The notes below the pieces were generated by a model. That model made no database searches. It saw only the letters and a list, made by a program, of their open reading frames with translations, and was not told the origin of the DNA. From contig JAIWNF010000004.1 of NCBI GenBank assembly GCA_025093555.1, positions 434,001 through 498,000 of the forward strand: a stretch of 64,000 nt of DNA. Direction: 5' to 3'. This document shows, piece after piece, positions 24,956 through 36,309 of this stretch. Source of the stretch: Circinella umbellata (Eukaryota > Mucoromycota > Mucoromycetes > Mucorales > Lichtheimiaceae). Position 1 is the first letter of the stretch. The number at the start of each line of letters is the position of its first letter. The translations under genes were made by a program, and so were the position numbers.

Positions 24956-26337
24956 GATAAAAAAAAAAGTTACTTTATCACGTAAGATATAAAGAAAAGT
25001 AAATAAATTTGAATAATAGCGACATTATATATCAGTAAAGATAAACTTCAACTAGGGGTTACTCTTTTAACACTTGAACCCCCAATTCACCCACCCACTC
25101 AGAAACTCCCAGTTATACTAGAAAGGATCAAGCAGACAAAAAGGAGAGGGAGAAAGAGAGATAACTAAGTTACAAGAAAGGATAGTAAAATATATAAATA
25201 AAGTAAGTACAAGGGGATAGAAAGAAAAAGATAGAAGAGGAGTCAAAGGTAAATGTCTACACGGGGTCTCAAAAGGAGGAGAACGTTTGAAAGAAATGTC
25301 AAACAAGAGTACAGGAGCAAAAGGATATAAAAGTAAAATTTAGAGTAGAGAAAGGAACTAGGAGAAAAAAGATGTATGGTCGCTGTTATTTTATATATAA
25401 TAGTAATAATAAGGAATAGCAGTTATTAGTAGGAGAAGATTTATTTTTGAGGGATGGTAGTGACTCCATCAACGATAATACTGTGAAGTTAATAGTCATT
25501 GAAGACATATTGATACTACGTAATACGTATGACAAAATATGTTCTACAAATATATATACGTATATATATCATATACGATATTATAATAAACAAAAGAACT
25601 AAAGAAAAACACTATTTATAACTTTTCTTTCGATTAAACGGTAGTAGAATGTAAAAAAAAAAGTAGTTTTTCAATGTGAATAGTATTATCAACTGAAATA
25701 CAATACCATAGTGATGTACGTACCAAATGTATCTATACCACCTACACTCATATACGTAATCATATGCTAACTTTACCATATAAAATGTATTTTATGCAGA
25801 TGCACGTATACACACAATCTCTTTGTTTGTTATATTTTCTCCCCATTTTTTTTATAGGCTTGGGGGGTCCCTAGTGGAATACAGGAGCATTTGTTTGATC
25901 CCTGAGTCAAAAATGATCGTTCAATATTATAATATGTAGTGATATTATGTAGCCTCAATGTTAATATATAAAAGCATAATATACCATCATCATCACCATT
26001 ATTATCTCATACATAATACCATACATATGATTCTATGGGCCACCTTGATAATGATGATGATGATAAACACATCCCAATAAGATATACCCAAATTGGAAAA
26101 AAAATAAGAAACTATATACATGTTATGATCTCTTTTTTTTTTTTTTGGAGTTAAACATGCTACGTGCTTTATATTAAAAAGATAAAAAAGGAATACAAAT
26201 GGTTTTATATATAGATCTAACAGCAAAAACAAAATACTAACAAAGAAAAAAAAATTCTATATACTTTTTTTTATATATCATAAGAATAAGAATAATAATA
26301 ATAATAATGATAATGATATTATCATTTTAAACTCTGA
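24956..26337. other. 1.4-kb intergenic region upstream of the bHLH gene
   Basis: The part next to the bHLH start is purine-rich on the + strand (CT-rich when read in the direction of the gene) for about 400 bp, consistent with a promoter/leader. The left end contains the 3' side of the PPR gene. No coding region is supported; the short frames are low-complexity. Confidence 0.5.
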
Positions 26338-28155
26338 TTATTTCCATAATGCTCTTATTCTTGAAGTAACGGGATAACCAAATGTTTCCATTTCTTCTAA
26401 TGCCATATGGAACCGTGGATCTCCTGCAGCTGCTAATTTTCTTGTAAGGTTACTATAACAAGATTGTGGTGGAATAACACCGTAACTCTTCATTTCTTCA
26501 AGGTATGAGAATGCATCTTCATAGTTTCTTTGAGTACATGATAAAGCAATCATTCTGCTATATGTGTCAACATTAGGCATAATGTCGGCCTTCTTCATTT
26601 CGTTAATGACAACATTACCCATACCCTTGTTGGCGGTTTTAACACATGCTTCGAGAACAGCATTATAAGTATCAATATCAGGAACAACACCCAAATTTTG
26701 AGCTTCACGATAAGTAGCAACTGTACGTTGTAAATCCTGAGCTTCAGCACATGCCTCTACAATAACATTGAATGCTGTCACATCTACATTTCGACCTTCC
26801 TTTTTCAATTCTTCCAAAAGATAATAAGCATCATCAATAGCTTGAATATTGTCTCGTAAAGCTTGACGGATCGTCAATGTTGTTCGAGATGTTGGTGCAA
26901 CACCTGATACACGCATGATATCCAATACATTAAATGCGCTCTTTAAATCCTTCTTGACAACAAATGCTTCCATCAATGGTGAAAAATAATGTTCCTTGTA
27001 TGGAAATCCACTAGTAGAAAGCTGACGAATGACATCTGTAGCCAATTTGGCATTACCCGATTTAGCAGCCACTCGTAATACGTTTAAACAGGTACCTTCA
27101 TCAGGACGCATAGCATATTTATTGATTGCCTTGTTCCAACAATATTCTGCCTGTTCACACGCGTCATTAAATGCAGTGACACGCATTACATCCAAATACA
27201 TACGTGGGTTGCTAACTGCTACCATACCAGTATCTTCAGCTTCCTTGAGTAACTGGAATGCAGTTTCGGAATCATGTACTTGTAAACAAGAATTAATCAC
27301 CATTGTATAACATACAGCGTTAGGTTGAATTCCTTCAGTTTTCATTTGATCCATAATATCCAGAGCGTGTTCGACTGCGTTAGAAGCCAATGCACCTTGT
27401 AATAAATGAGTATACGATGTAAGGGACAAGGCGATATTATTTTGTTTCATATCTTCAAGAACTTCAGCTTGACTACCTAATCGACCATTAACACCAAATG
27501 CCTTAATACATATATAATTCTTGATTAGTTTTTTTTTTTTCCCTCCTTTTCTTTCTGCTTACAACTTAATTATCCCTCTTCGCGTTTCTTTCTTTTTACC
27601 TCGAGCATCGTGTTGTAACTTTCCAAAGTGGGTTTAATACCATTTTCTTTCATATCGCGTAATGTAGTTAATATACCATTGTCATTACGAGCGCGCATAT
27701 AAGCTACTAAAAGAGCATTGTATGTGTTCAAGTCAAATCGAAGTTTCTTGGATTTAATTTCGTCGGTAATAACAAGAACTTCTTGTAACAGACGTTTTGG
27801 ACTAGAACGATAACGCAACTTTTCCGCTAATCGTTGGTTAAACGCGGCAAGAGGTGCTGTAGGGTGATTATATGTAATTAATGTTGAAGCAAAGTCATTT
27901 TTTGATACATTTGTTGTGCTGTTGCTATTAGTGGTATTGAAATCTATTACAAAGTCAAATAAATAAAAAGTTTTAAAGGAACCGAGAAAAAAAGGATCAG
28001 TAAAATAAAAAAATAGAAAGAATAAATGAATACAGAGTCATGACAATAATAAGCCAGCCACTACAAAAAAAAAAACCTCCCCACTTACTTCTGGAAACAA
28101 GTTGAGGACGACGAACAGGTGTTCGACAACAGCGCAAGTGGTTCAATCGATGCAT
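26338..28155 (-). CDS. Pentatricopeptide repeat (PPR) protein, probably mitochondrial, 3 exons
   Basis: Exons 28155-28089, 27943-27600 and 27501-26338 on the minus strand give 524 aa. PPR proteins bind organellar RNA and act in its processing, stability or translation. At least eight PPR-like units of about 35 residues are visible, for example TYNALLVAYMRARND, KENGIKPTLESYNTML, QPNAVCYTMVINSCLQ, GVVPDIDTYNAVLEAC and IMPNVDTYSRMIALSC. The N-terminus (MHRLNHLRCCRTPVRRPQLV) is rich in Arg and lacks acidic residues, as expected for a mitochondrial presequence. It is followed by an Asn/Thr/Ser linker. The first, tiny exon carries almost only this presequence. The RNA target cannot be inferred. Confidence 0.9.
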
Positions 28156-31100
28156 AGTTTATTTTATGTAGAATGTTGTCCTTGAAAACAAGCGACAGGG
28201 TGCAGAAGCCACTTTGTTTTTTTGTTTGGCGGAGTTAGCTGTCTAAATTTGACATATTAGTACCGATAATGAGGGGAGCACGATTTTTAAGGAGAGGATC
28301 CACATAGTTTTATATATATCAAAGTTTTTTTTTTTTTTTTTTAGCAGACTCCTTTATCATCATTTCCAATTCGTCATAGTTGACAGTAATAATACTTTTC
28401 ATTGTTGGAGTCTTCTCTCTCCTTTTATAAGACTCTATATTATATATATTCTCTTGGTTTTCCATGCAACAGGTATCTTTTTTTCTTTTTGCCACTATAA
28501 ACTAAATAGCTTATATATAATACTTTTCAATAACTGTTAAGTATAGCGTGCAGTTTTCATTTATTTTTTGTTATATCACCTACAACTATTATTTATTAAC
28601 AACCGCGCACCTTTACATAATATTTTTTATCTACATTTTAACTTGCACTGACCAAGTATAGCATATAGTACTGGTGTCGTTTTCTTGTTATCCAAGAACA
28701 CTATTCTTTTTCACTATCATCTTGTCGCATAACATGTGAAAATAACGAAATGCGTAATATTTTTTATTCTTATTGTTATCGTTACGATTTTTCAGGATAT
28801 TAAATAATGCAATGTTTAAAAGCGAACTTTAAATTGACACTTTTATCTGAAAGGATTTTTTTTTTGATAACCATAAAAGGAACAGTATTCCTACAATATA
28901 CAGTAACCATCTAACTAGTAGAAAATAATTTGATTTAGAAAAATAAAAGTAAAGAGAATGATTTGGATAAACATAGACGTAAATATTTGGTTCCTTCAAT
29001 ACTCTAATAAGTTAAAAACTTTTATTGGTTAAAAGTGGGAGGTTGCGTGATCGGTGCTTTCTGCTTTATATAGACATGATATGTCAATGCTGTAATTGAA
29101 TAAAGTTAAAACCAGTATACTGTTCATCATTAAGCATGATGTATTTATTATACATACGGCCGAGAGCTAATAATTTGTATGATAAAGAAATCCCTACTTT
29201 TAATTTTTGAGTGGACGAAAAAAAAAAGTATTACGTGGAATGAGGGCGAACATGCAGATATTAGCTTTACTTTTCTGTCCCCCACCCCCCCTTTTCTTCT
29301 CCTATGAACTACGTATTCGGAATAACGATTCTACAGTATTATATTATTATAAATTTTAATCTATAACTCTTTGTTTCTTTTTTTTTTTATGCTTTTACAT
29401 ATCTTGCTTATGCATGCTTAATTGATGCAGATTAGTGAGTGTATGTACATCAGATAGATAAGGAGCTTGGAATTAAAAACGAATATACGTAGCTCTTTTG
29501 AGCAACAATATAACAAGCTCACGTTAATTATTATTACCTGCATACTCATGTTTTTAATGTTAAAAAAAAAAGAACGATTGAAGTTAAATTGAACAAAGAA
29601 ATGTTCTCAGAATATATAATATCCATCGATGATAAGTCTATTTAATAATTGGTTGAGTGCAGTTTTTACTGGTTAAAAGATTAGTCTCGAGATGAAATGT
29701 ACTGATCAATCAGAACTTTATCTTATAAAATAACAGTAATTTTCACTACGTAGTCAGATCAATGTAGATATCATATACGTATTGAGAGGATTATTTGTTA
29801 ATTCATCCAACTACTTTTAGAAATTTTTAGCTAAAGCAAAGGAGCATCCATAGTTATAGTAAAAGCGTGATCGATTCCTTTTTTTATTCGTTGGATGGGT
29901 ACTGATTCAAAACCGCGGGAAAAAAAAAGGAAAATAAATCGAAAAATGATATTTCTTTAAAGACTAATGATAGTTTTTTTTTTTTCTAAAAGATACGTAA
30001 ATAAAAAGTAATCGGAGTAATCAAGAACGAAAGGTTGCTATGTAATTAAGTTTGGGTTGTTAGTTAACATATGAAAATGACCCCGCTTTTTGGAAACCAA
30101 CGTACGTATCATTGACATATTACTCGCGCGAATTTTAATTAGGATTGTTTTTCTTTCCCCTATTCCTTCATCAAAGGTTGTTCTTATTTTTTTTATTTAT
30201 TTATTTATTTTTACAACAAACAAGTTTTTTTTTTATGTTACTCGAAAACCATACCTTAAAAAGAACTTATTGTAAGTATCTTGAATAAAGTTATTTTCTG
30301 TGGATGCCAAAAAAAAAGCCATCCCCGATCAACAGCATTCAGTTTATAATGGTAAATAAAAATAATTGACGGAAAGAAAGGAAAAAGATGAAGTGGAGAG
30401 TAATACAGATTTTTTTCTTTTTTTGTTACACCATTTGTAGAATCCTAAATGGTATCTCGATTTTCTTATTAAATGGAGAACGAGTTAACTAAAGCTTATT
30501 ATGTATAACAGAGTTTCATGAAAAAAAATGTTATTTACTATGGTAGAACTAACTAAATTAGGTATATAACAATCCTTTTCGCTTGGTTTGGGAATTTTGT
30601 TACTTATCACCGCGCAAAGCAAAGTAAAAAATTTGATGTTACACTCACGAATACTTTTTTTTTATGACTGTTCGTGTTTATAACATAAAACAAACTTGTA
30701 TAACAATGAAATTTGTTTCTGTAACGCTCCCCCCAAAAAATGAACATATTTCGATCATAAAAGCAATTCATGCTTGTACTTTGTGTGTGTATTTACCTTT
30801 CCCCTCTCAATCATCCTCGAAAATATCATTTTACATGATTAAAAAAAAAAAAGAAACGAAAGAGATAGGGATAAGAGAAGTAATGATTTAATGATGTAAA
30901 AAGTTGCGCTGTAAAAAAAAGTAACCTACGTGTTTAACATATCTTTTTGTGTTCCAAAACCAAAAGCATTGTAATATTTCCAACTTTGGTCACTGCCGAT
31001 AAAACCCCAAATTTTTGTTAAAAAGAAAAAAAAGAAAACCATCTGATATGTTTCCAGTACAATTGTTCCTCTTCCTCCCCCCAAAAAAAAAGAAACAAAT

Positions 31101-31576
31101 GTGGTACTTTATATAGACAATAGAATGGGGGCAATCTTTGTCAGCATTGATAGAAACATAATGTGTTACTTTTCAATCTTATATACTATAGTGAGATATT
31201 TGAAATTTTGGCAATAGATTAACTGTTTTCAAGTTCAAAATCATTGTAGTATTGAATTGTATTAAACCGAGAGAGAGAAAAAAAAAGAAAGACGTGGTTT
31301 TTTATATTTATATTAAAAAGTTATATTAATTATCAAAGAATTCATAGATATAAACCTTTTAATCTAAACATTACAGAATTTTGATTACATAAAGAGCATA
31401 GTACTGGTCTTTTATACATTATCAAATTATAATAAACAAGAAACTTTTTGTTTATCTGTTTAATGCTATAGTAACAGAAATAATGATTGGCTAGAAAAAC
31501 TCAGCTAGTTTGTTCTATTATTATAACTTAGCAAAACGAAAAAAAAAATGATACAAAAACCATAACTACATGCATA
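28156..31576. other. 3.4-kb region without recognisable genes
   Basis: The longest apparent gene desert of the window. It lies between two divergent genes, so both promoters must be within it. The sequence is AT-rich with many A/T runs and no frame longer than about 75 codons. Frames at 30090-30275 and 30664-30891 are Ile/Phe/Lys-rich and show no domain. An unannotated non-coding RNA or a gene of very short exons cannot be excluded by eye. Confidence 0.5.
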
Positions 31577-33347
31577 ATGAATGACGAAGAAATACCACCC
31601 GTTAGTGTTCGTCAACGAGCAGCTGCAATTAATCGTAAATTGAAAGAAGAGCAAAATAAATTTCAGTACGTAAATCAACTGAAGAGTAAAATAAAAACTC
31701 TTTTTTTTTTTTTTTTCTTTTTTCACTAATTCATATATTATTTCAGGAACTCAATCAATAAAAAAGGATCTGATCATACTACTAAAGGTAAGTTATATTT
31801 TAATTAATAATATGTTAGTATTTGATTTCTAAATAATAGGAGAAAAAAAATTTAATAAAACTTTTTCAAGCTCGAGTACCATGGCGATCAGTAGGAGTGA
31901 ATGCTAAATCAACATTACCGCTACGTCGACCTGTTTTACCGTCTAGTACACGTCCTAGTAGCAGTAGTTTAAACACTTCACTTCCACAACGAAAGATAGA
32001 CCATACATATAATGATAATATACCTAGTAAAAGAAATAGTAATATACATAGTAAAATGCCTTACCGACCCACATCGATCATAACAACAACAACGACGACA
32101 GATACGGGATTGAACACAACAGCTACTAAATTACCACGACGAAATACTTTTGTGTCTTCTACAGGTGCTCCTACAACGACAAAGACATCAACAACAGAAA
32201 TAAGTTCAAAACTTGGTAAGCGTCAATTGCCAGAAACAAATGATGAGCCTGTTCATGTTAACAAATATCAAAAAGTACCCATAACGAGTGAACACCGATT
32301 ATCTCGAGATTCATCACTACTAAATCACCACACAACTACAGCTGCAACAAAATCTACATTCGCAGAAAAACAACGACGATCATCAATTATAAGTGGTAGT
32401 AGCGTTGCCTCGACAACGAACCTTCCAATTCATTATGATGATAAAGTTGCTAATCTTTATGCACAATATATGCAATGGCAATTAATAACATTGGATGCGG
32501 ATGAATCAACAGATCGTCGAAGAATAGAAGAAGAGGTTCATTTTTTCTCTTGTGTGTGTGTGTGTGGATGGGAGGGGGGGGGAGCAAAACATAAGGGCGA
32601 GAAAGGGATATTGTAATACAAAATAAAACATTTTGAAATAAATTGGATTTAACATTCAACAATCTTTTTTTAGAATCGATTATGGGGAATATATAATATT
32701 TTATGGGAATTAAGACAAAATCATGACAAAGATGATCCAACTGTAATTAAGGTATTTGATTATTATGCAAATAAAAGAGAATAAAGTTACTCATTTTTTT
32801 TTTTAATAATAGATGGGTAATCTGTTACAAGAATTTTCCATTGTATATGAACAATTTCAGGATATAATTCAGGGTGGAGCGGGCACCTTGAAATTATCAG
32901 GTAAGCAAAAAAAAAAAAGGTTATACTGATATAGTATAATTTATTTTTAGAATTGAATACATATGATTTCTTTACAACGTTACGTTAATCTGTTCCTTAA
33001 AATGTAATAATAGATGGTCTCATTCAAAATCTTTTAAATATTATACAAGGTTTACGTTTAAATACACGAGACCTATTAAATAAAACTGGAAGAATGGAAG
33101 CAAATGTATGTAAAAATAGAATTCGTGTTACTTTGGGTTAACTCTAATGTTTCTAAAAATATGAATTTTTTTTTTTTCACGCGACCTATCACAAACAAAA
33201 AAATAACTTTTTTTTCTCACATAATTTTCATTTTTGTAGTTGGATGAACTTGAAACAGATATTAGAGCACTTGAAGAATGTTATCAAATTATTACAAGCG
33301 TGGCGCAATTAGAGGCTGAAAATCAAAGTTTATCTGCTATCCTTTGA
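31577..33347 (+). CDS. Coiled-coil protein with basic disordered N-terminus; possible augmin HAUS8-like subunit, 7 exons
   Basis: Exons 31577-31665, 31747-31787, 31871-32535, 32674-32751, 32813-32900, 33014-33105 and 33240-33347 give 386 aa. The first ~230 residues are basic, Ser/Thr-rich and disordered, with repeated Arg/Lys-Pro clusters such as LPLRRPVLPSS and KLPRRNTF. Near residue 237 begins a helical region, LYAQYMQWQLITLDAD, continuing as ENRLWGIYNILWELRQ, then leucine-rich helices ending in ALEECYQIITSVAQLEAE. A basic microtubule-binding N-terminus followed by a Tyr/Gln/Trp motif and coiled coil is the plan of HAUS8/AUG8, the augmin subunit that docks on microtubules. This is architecture-based inference, not a firm homology. 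Donor 3 (GTTCAT) is weak; reading through it gives a Cys/Gly low-complexity end, so the splice is preferred. Confidence 0.68.
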
Positions 33348-34605
33348 CAGCATCACACTCTTATGATTTTTAATAAACAAAACAAGATTAGTGACAACTC
33401 ATGATTGATATTAATTAATACGTAATAATAATAACAATAATAATAATATGCTATTAATAGTGTACTCTTCTACCTGTTGATAATGTATAATGTTAATAAT
33501 TGTTTTACTATTATTTAGTGACCCGGGTACTTGATTTTATTACCATTCACTTATTAATTATAACAATTGCGCCGCATTATTACTTATTATGTGATAAATA
33601 TTAATATTATGATGAATTATAATGTTTTTTTTTACTATTTGGGAAATATTTTAAAATGATTCATCTATGTTAAAGTGGCTTTTCTTTCTCCTCACTCACC
33701 TTTACTCCTTTACATTATAACTCATTAATTATAAAAAGTTAAAGAATACTGATCATAAAATGACGCCAGAATATGAAATAACCTTTTTTTTATAACGCCG
33801 CATTTGCTGACTTTATTTTCGCGCGAATTTTTTTTTATAAGCGACTGGAAAAGATAGATAATGGGGGAATTTTGATTAAGTTATTTTGTGAGATGAAAAA
33901 AAGTGGTACGGTCAATGCCGATCCATACCGAAACTGTAAAAAATAAGTTTATGTTACTTTTGTAATCCGGAGTTTATACAAATAGGATCGCTTCCTTTTG
34001 GATTTTTTTTGGGGGGGGACAAACAATTTTATGTGAAACAAAAAATCCTTCTGAAAAAAAAAACTTGTTTTATAAACTTTTTTTGTGCTTCAATATGATC
34101 CCCCCCCCAACAATGGGAAAAAAAAAACAAAAGATTATAATATGATTACATATTGTATTTATAATCTATTTCCAGAGAAGAATTATTATATTTATAAATA
34201 TTTATTATTTGAGTCATAATAATATATTTTTATTTTGGTTCCAATTGTTTTTTTTTTATTTACAGAAAAAGGCAAAACAATTGAATTATCTTTTTTTAAT
34301 AAGAATTTACAAACTAACAAAGAAGGGAAAAATTCGTCCTCGTTCTTTTAAATTGCCAAATGCGTATGGGGGGTTATCGGCTCGCTCAATTTGGAAATGA
34401 CATTTAGTTACACAAAAACCGAAAAAAAAAACTTTTTTTTTTATGAGATATAATGTAAAGAAGAGATTTTTTTTTTATTTCTATGTACAATCCGATAAAA
34501 TAATAATAATAATAATAATAAGAGTAATGATAATAATAGTAATGATAATAATAAGAATAATAAGAATAGGAATAATACTAAGAGTAAAATATATGAATAC
34601 AAAAT

Positions 34606-34643
<38 letters not shown>

Positions 34644-35019
34644 AGATATAAAGTAGATATATATGGTAACAGAAATAATGATGTGTGTTTGTGCTTGATA
34701 TATGAGAAAAAGGAATTGTCATGTTGCTTGTTGTTGTTGTTGTTGTATATGTTTCAATGTCGTATAATGGAAAATAAAAATAAATAGAATAAAATCATAT
34801 TACTTGCAAGAAAAGAGAATAAAAAAATGTCTGTGTGTGTTTGTGCTGCGGTGAATGATGGAATTGAAGAATAAAATGAAAGGAGTAAAAAAAAAAAAAG
34901 AGGAACTAGTATGTTTTAGGGTAATATACCGAGGAAGGAAAATGGGGTATAGACAGAGACGAAAAAAGAAACAATAATATTAATAATAAAAGGGAGAAGA
35001 AGAAGAAGAAGTGTCGTGA
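33348..35019. other. 1.7-kb convergent intergenic region rich in microsatellites
   Basis: Spacer between the coiled-coil gene (+) and the zinc-finger gene (-). It contains TAA/TAG-type trinucleotide repeats (about 34500-34570), AT dinucleotide repeats (34607-34643) and several C, T and A homopolymers. The 63-codon frame at 34209 is not supported as a gene. Confidence 0.55.
34500..34643. repeat. Compound TAA / AT microsatellite
   Basis: About seven TAA units from 34500 to 34521 are followed by degenerate TAA/TGA/TAG units. After a short gap there are two AT dinucleotide runs interrupted by a single G. These lie on the 3' side of the zinc-finger gene and are expected to vary in length between strains. 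Confidence 0.7.
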
Positions 35020-36309
35020 TTACTGCATTTCTGATGCACTGGTAATACCAAGAACAGTACCACAACCATTTTCAACTCGTAAATGACGATTGAGAGCATC
35101 CATACGAGCAAAAGATTTTTTACAATTAGCACAAGTGAATGGCTTAATACCCCAATGTAATTTTTCATGTCTATTACGATCATGTTGGCGAGCGAACCGG
35201 CGACCGCACTGAGAGCAGGGGAAAGGACGTTCCGATGTATGGGTGCGCATATGTGATGTTAAGTTATATGCACGTGTGAAAGACTTGCCGCAGCCTGGAT
35301 GTTGACAAAAGAATGATCCTGGTGCATTGCGTGTACGTCTTTCACTATTACTTCGGCGTACTTTGGAACTACTATTATCATTGTTATTGTTGTTACCATT
35401 GCTTCCAGTAATATCACCACTTGCTTTGGGTGGTTCTGACACACGACGAGGACGATTCTTTGATGAACGACCAGCTCCAAGTTTTGTTGACGCAGGTGAT
35501 AATGTCTTCTTTCGTTGTTGTAATGGTGGAGATGGAATATGTTGTTGAGCAGGTTGTTGTTGCATGGTGGAATTGTTAGTTGACATGGTTGGATCGGAAC
35601 TTACAGAAGACGTATCAAAATACATATCAGGAGAAGAGCCGCGTGTAGGAGTCCAAGATAACCAATCTTGTTGTGATTCAATAAATGTAGGATCAAGCAT
35701 TGGTTGCTGTTGATAATGATGATGTTGTTCAGGAGCAAATGGATCGGCAAACAAAAAGTCCGAGTGCCGTTGGTGTGGTTGTGGCTTGATCGGCGTCGGC
35801 TCCGTAATTGAAATACATGGTTGAATGTCCAAACTTAATCGATGATGTTGTTCTACTTGATCATGAACAATGGTTGGAGGGGTGATCATGGTTGAATTCA
35901 TTATATGTTGTTGCTGTTCTTGAATTTGCATTCTTGATACTGCATCTGAAATACCATATGAATTCATATCCAAAGGAGCAACCAATGGTGGCATTGAAAC
36001 TTGAGTCATATTGATATCCATTGCTTCAGAAGCTGGTGTATAAAAGTATTCGCCACCAGGGCTTGTAGTAGGTGCGGTTGGATACATGGAAGGAGATACA
36101 CTCACTTGTGGCATATGATCCAATGAATGATAAGATCCATTTAACTCATCAAGAGCAGTAGGAGTGGTAATGGAAGAAGCAACACTAGTAGCGGGTATAC
36201 TAGAATTTGTAATTGTTGTATTTGTGACAGGTGGCATCCAGGCCTCAGTAGTTGGAGGGATATATGCAATTTGGTACATTGTTTCTTGTTGATGTTGTTG
36301 TGAATCCAT
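35020..36309 (-). CDS. CRZ1: Crz1-like C2H2 zinc-finger transcription factor with calcineurin-docking motif
   Basis: An intronless 429-aa frame. The C-terminus has three zinc fingers: residues 335-357 (CQHPGCGKSFTRAYNLTSH), 365-385 (CSQCGRRFARQHDRNRHE) and 393-416 (CANCKKSFARMDALNRH), the last apparently ending with Cys as fourth ligand. The FARQHDRxRHE core, SERPF linker and the third-finger ARMDALNRH segment match the Crz1/Prz1 class, which carries Ca2+/calcineurin signals to the nucleus. At residues 164-169 PCISIT fits the calcineurin-docking consensus PxIxIT exactly. The N-terminal two thirds are disordered and rich in Gln, Met, Pro, Ser and Thr. A basic segment (KNRPRRVSEPP) before the fingers could be a nuclear localisation signal. 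Regulation by calcineurin is inferred. The C2H2 class is certain, the orthology likely. Confidence 0.9.
   Translation of the reverse strand: MDSQQHQQETMYQIAYIPPTTEAWMPPVTNTTITNSSIPATSVASSITTPTALDELNGSYHSLDHMPQVSVSPSMYPTAPTTSPGGEYFYTPASEAMDINMTQVSMPPLVAPLDMNSYGISDAVSRMQIQEQQQHIMNSTMITPPTIVHDQVEQHHRLSLDIQPCISITEPTPIKPQPHQRHSDFLFADPFAPEQHHHYQQQPMLDPTFIESQQDWLSWTPTRGSSPDMYFDTSSVSSDPTMSTNNSTMQQQPAQQHIPSPPLQQRKKTLSPASTKLGAGRSSKNRPRRVSEPPKASGDITGSNGNNNNNDNSSSKVRRSNSERRTRNAPGSFFCQHPGCGKSFTRAYNLTSHMRTHTSERPFPCSQCGRRFARQHDRNRHEKLHWGIKPFTCANCKKSFARMDALNRHLRVENGCGTVLGITSASEMQ

Noticed and set aside
30090..30891. Two 60-75-codon frames in the long gene-poor interval
   Set aside because: Ile/Phe/Lys-rich, no domain and no splice partner found.
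34209..34400. 63-codon open frame with a basic C-terminus
   Set aside because: Begins in T-run DNA; the basic end is short and matches nothing recognised.
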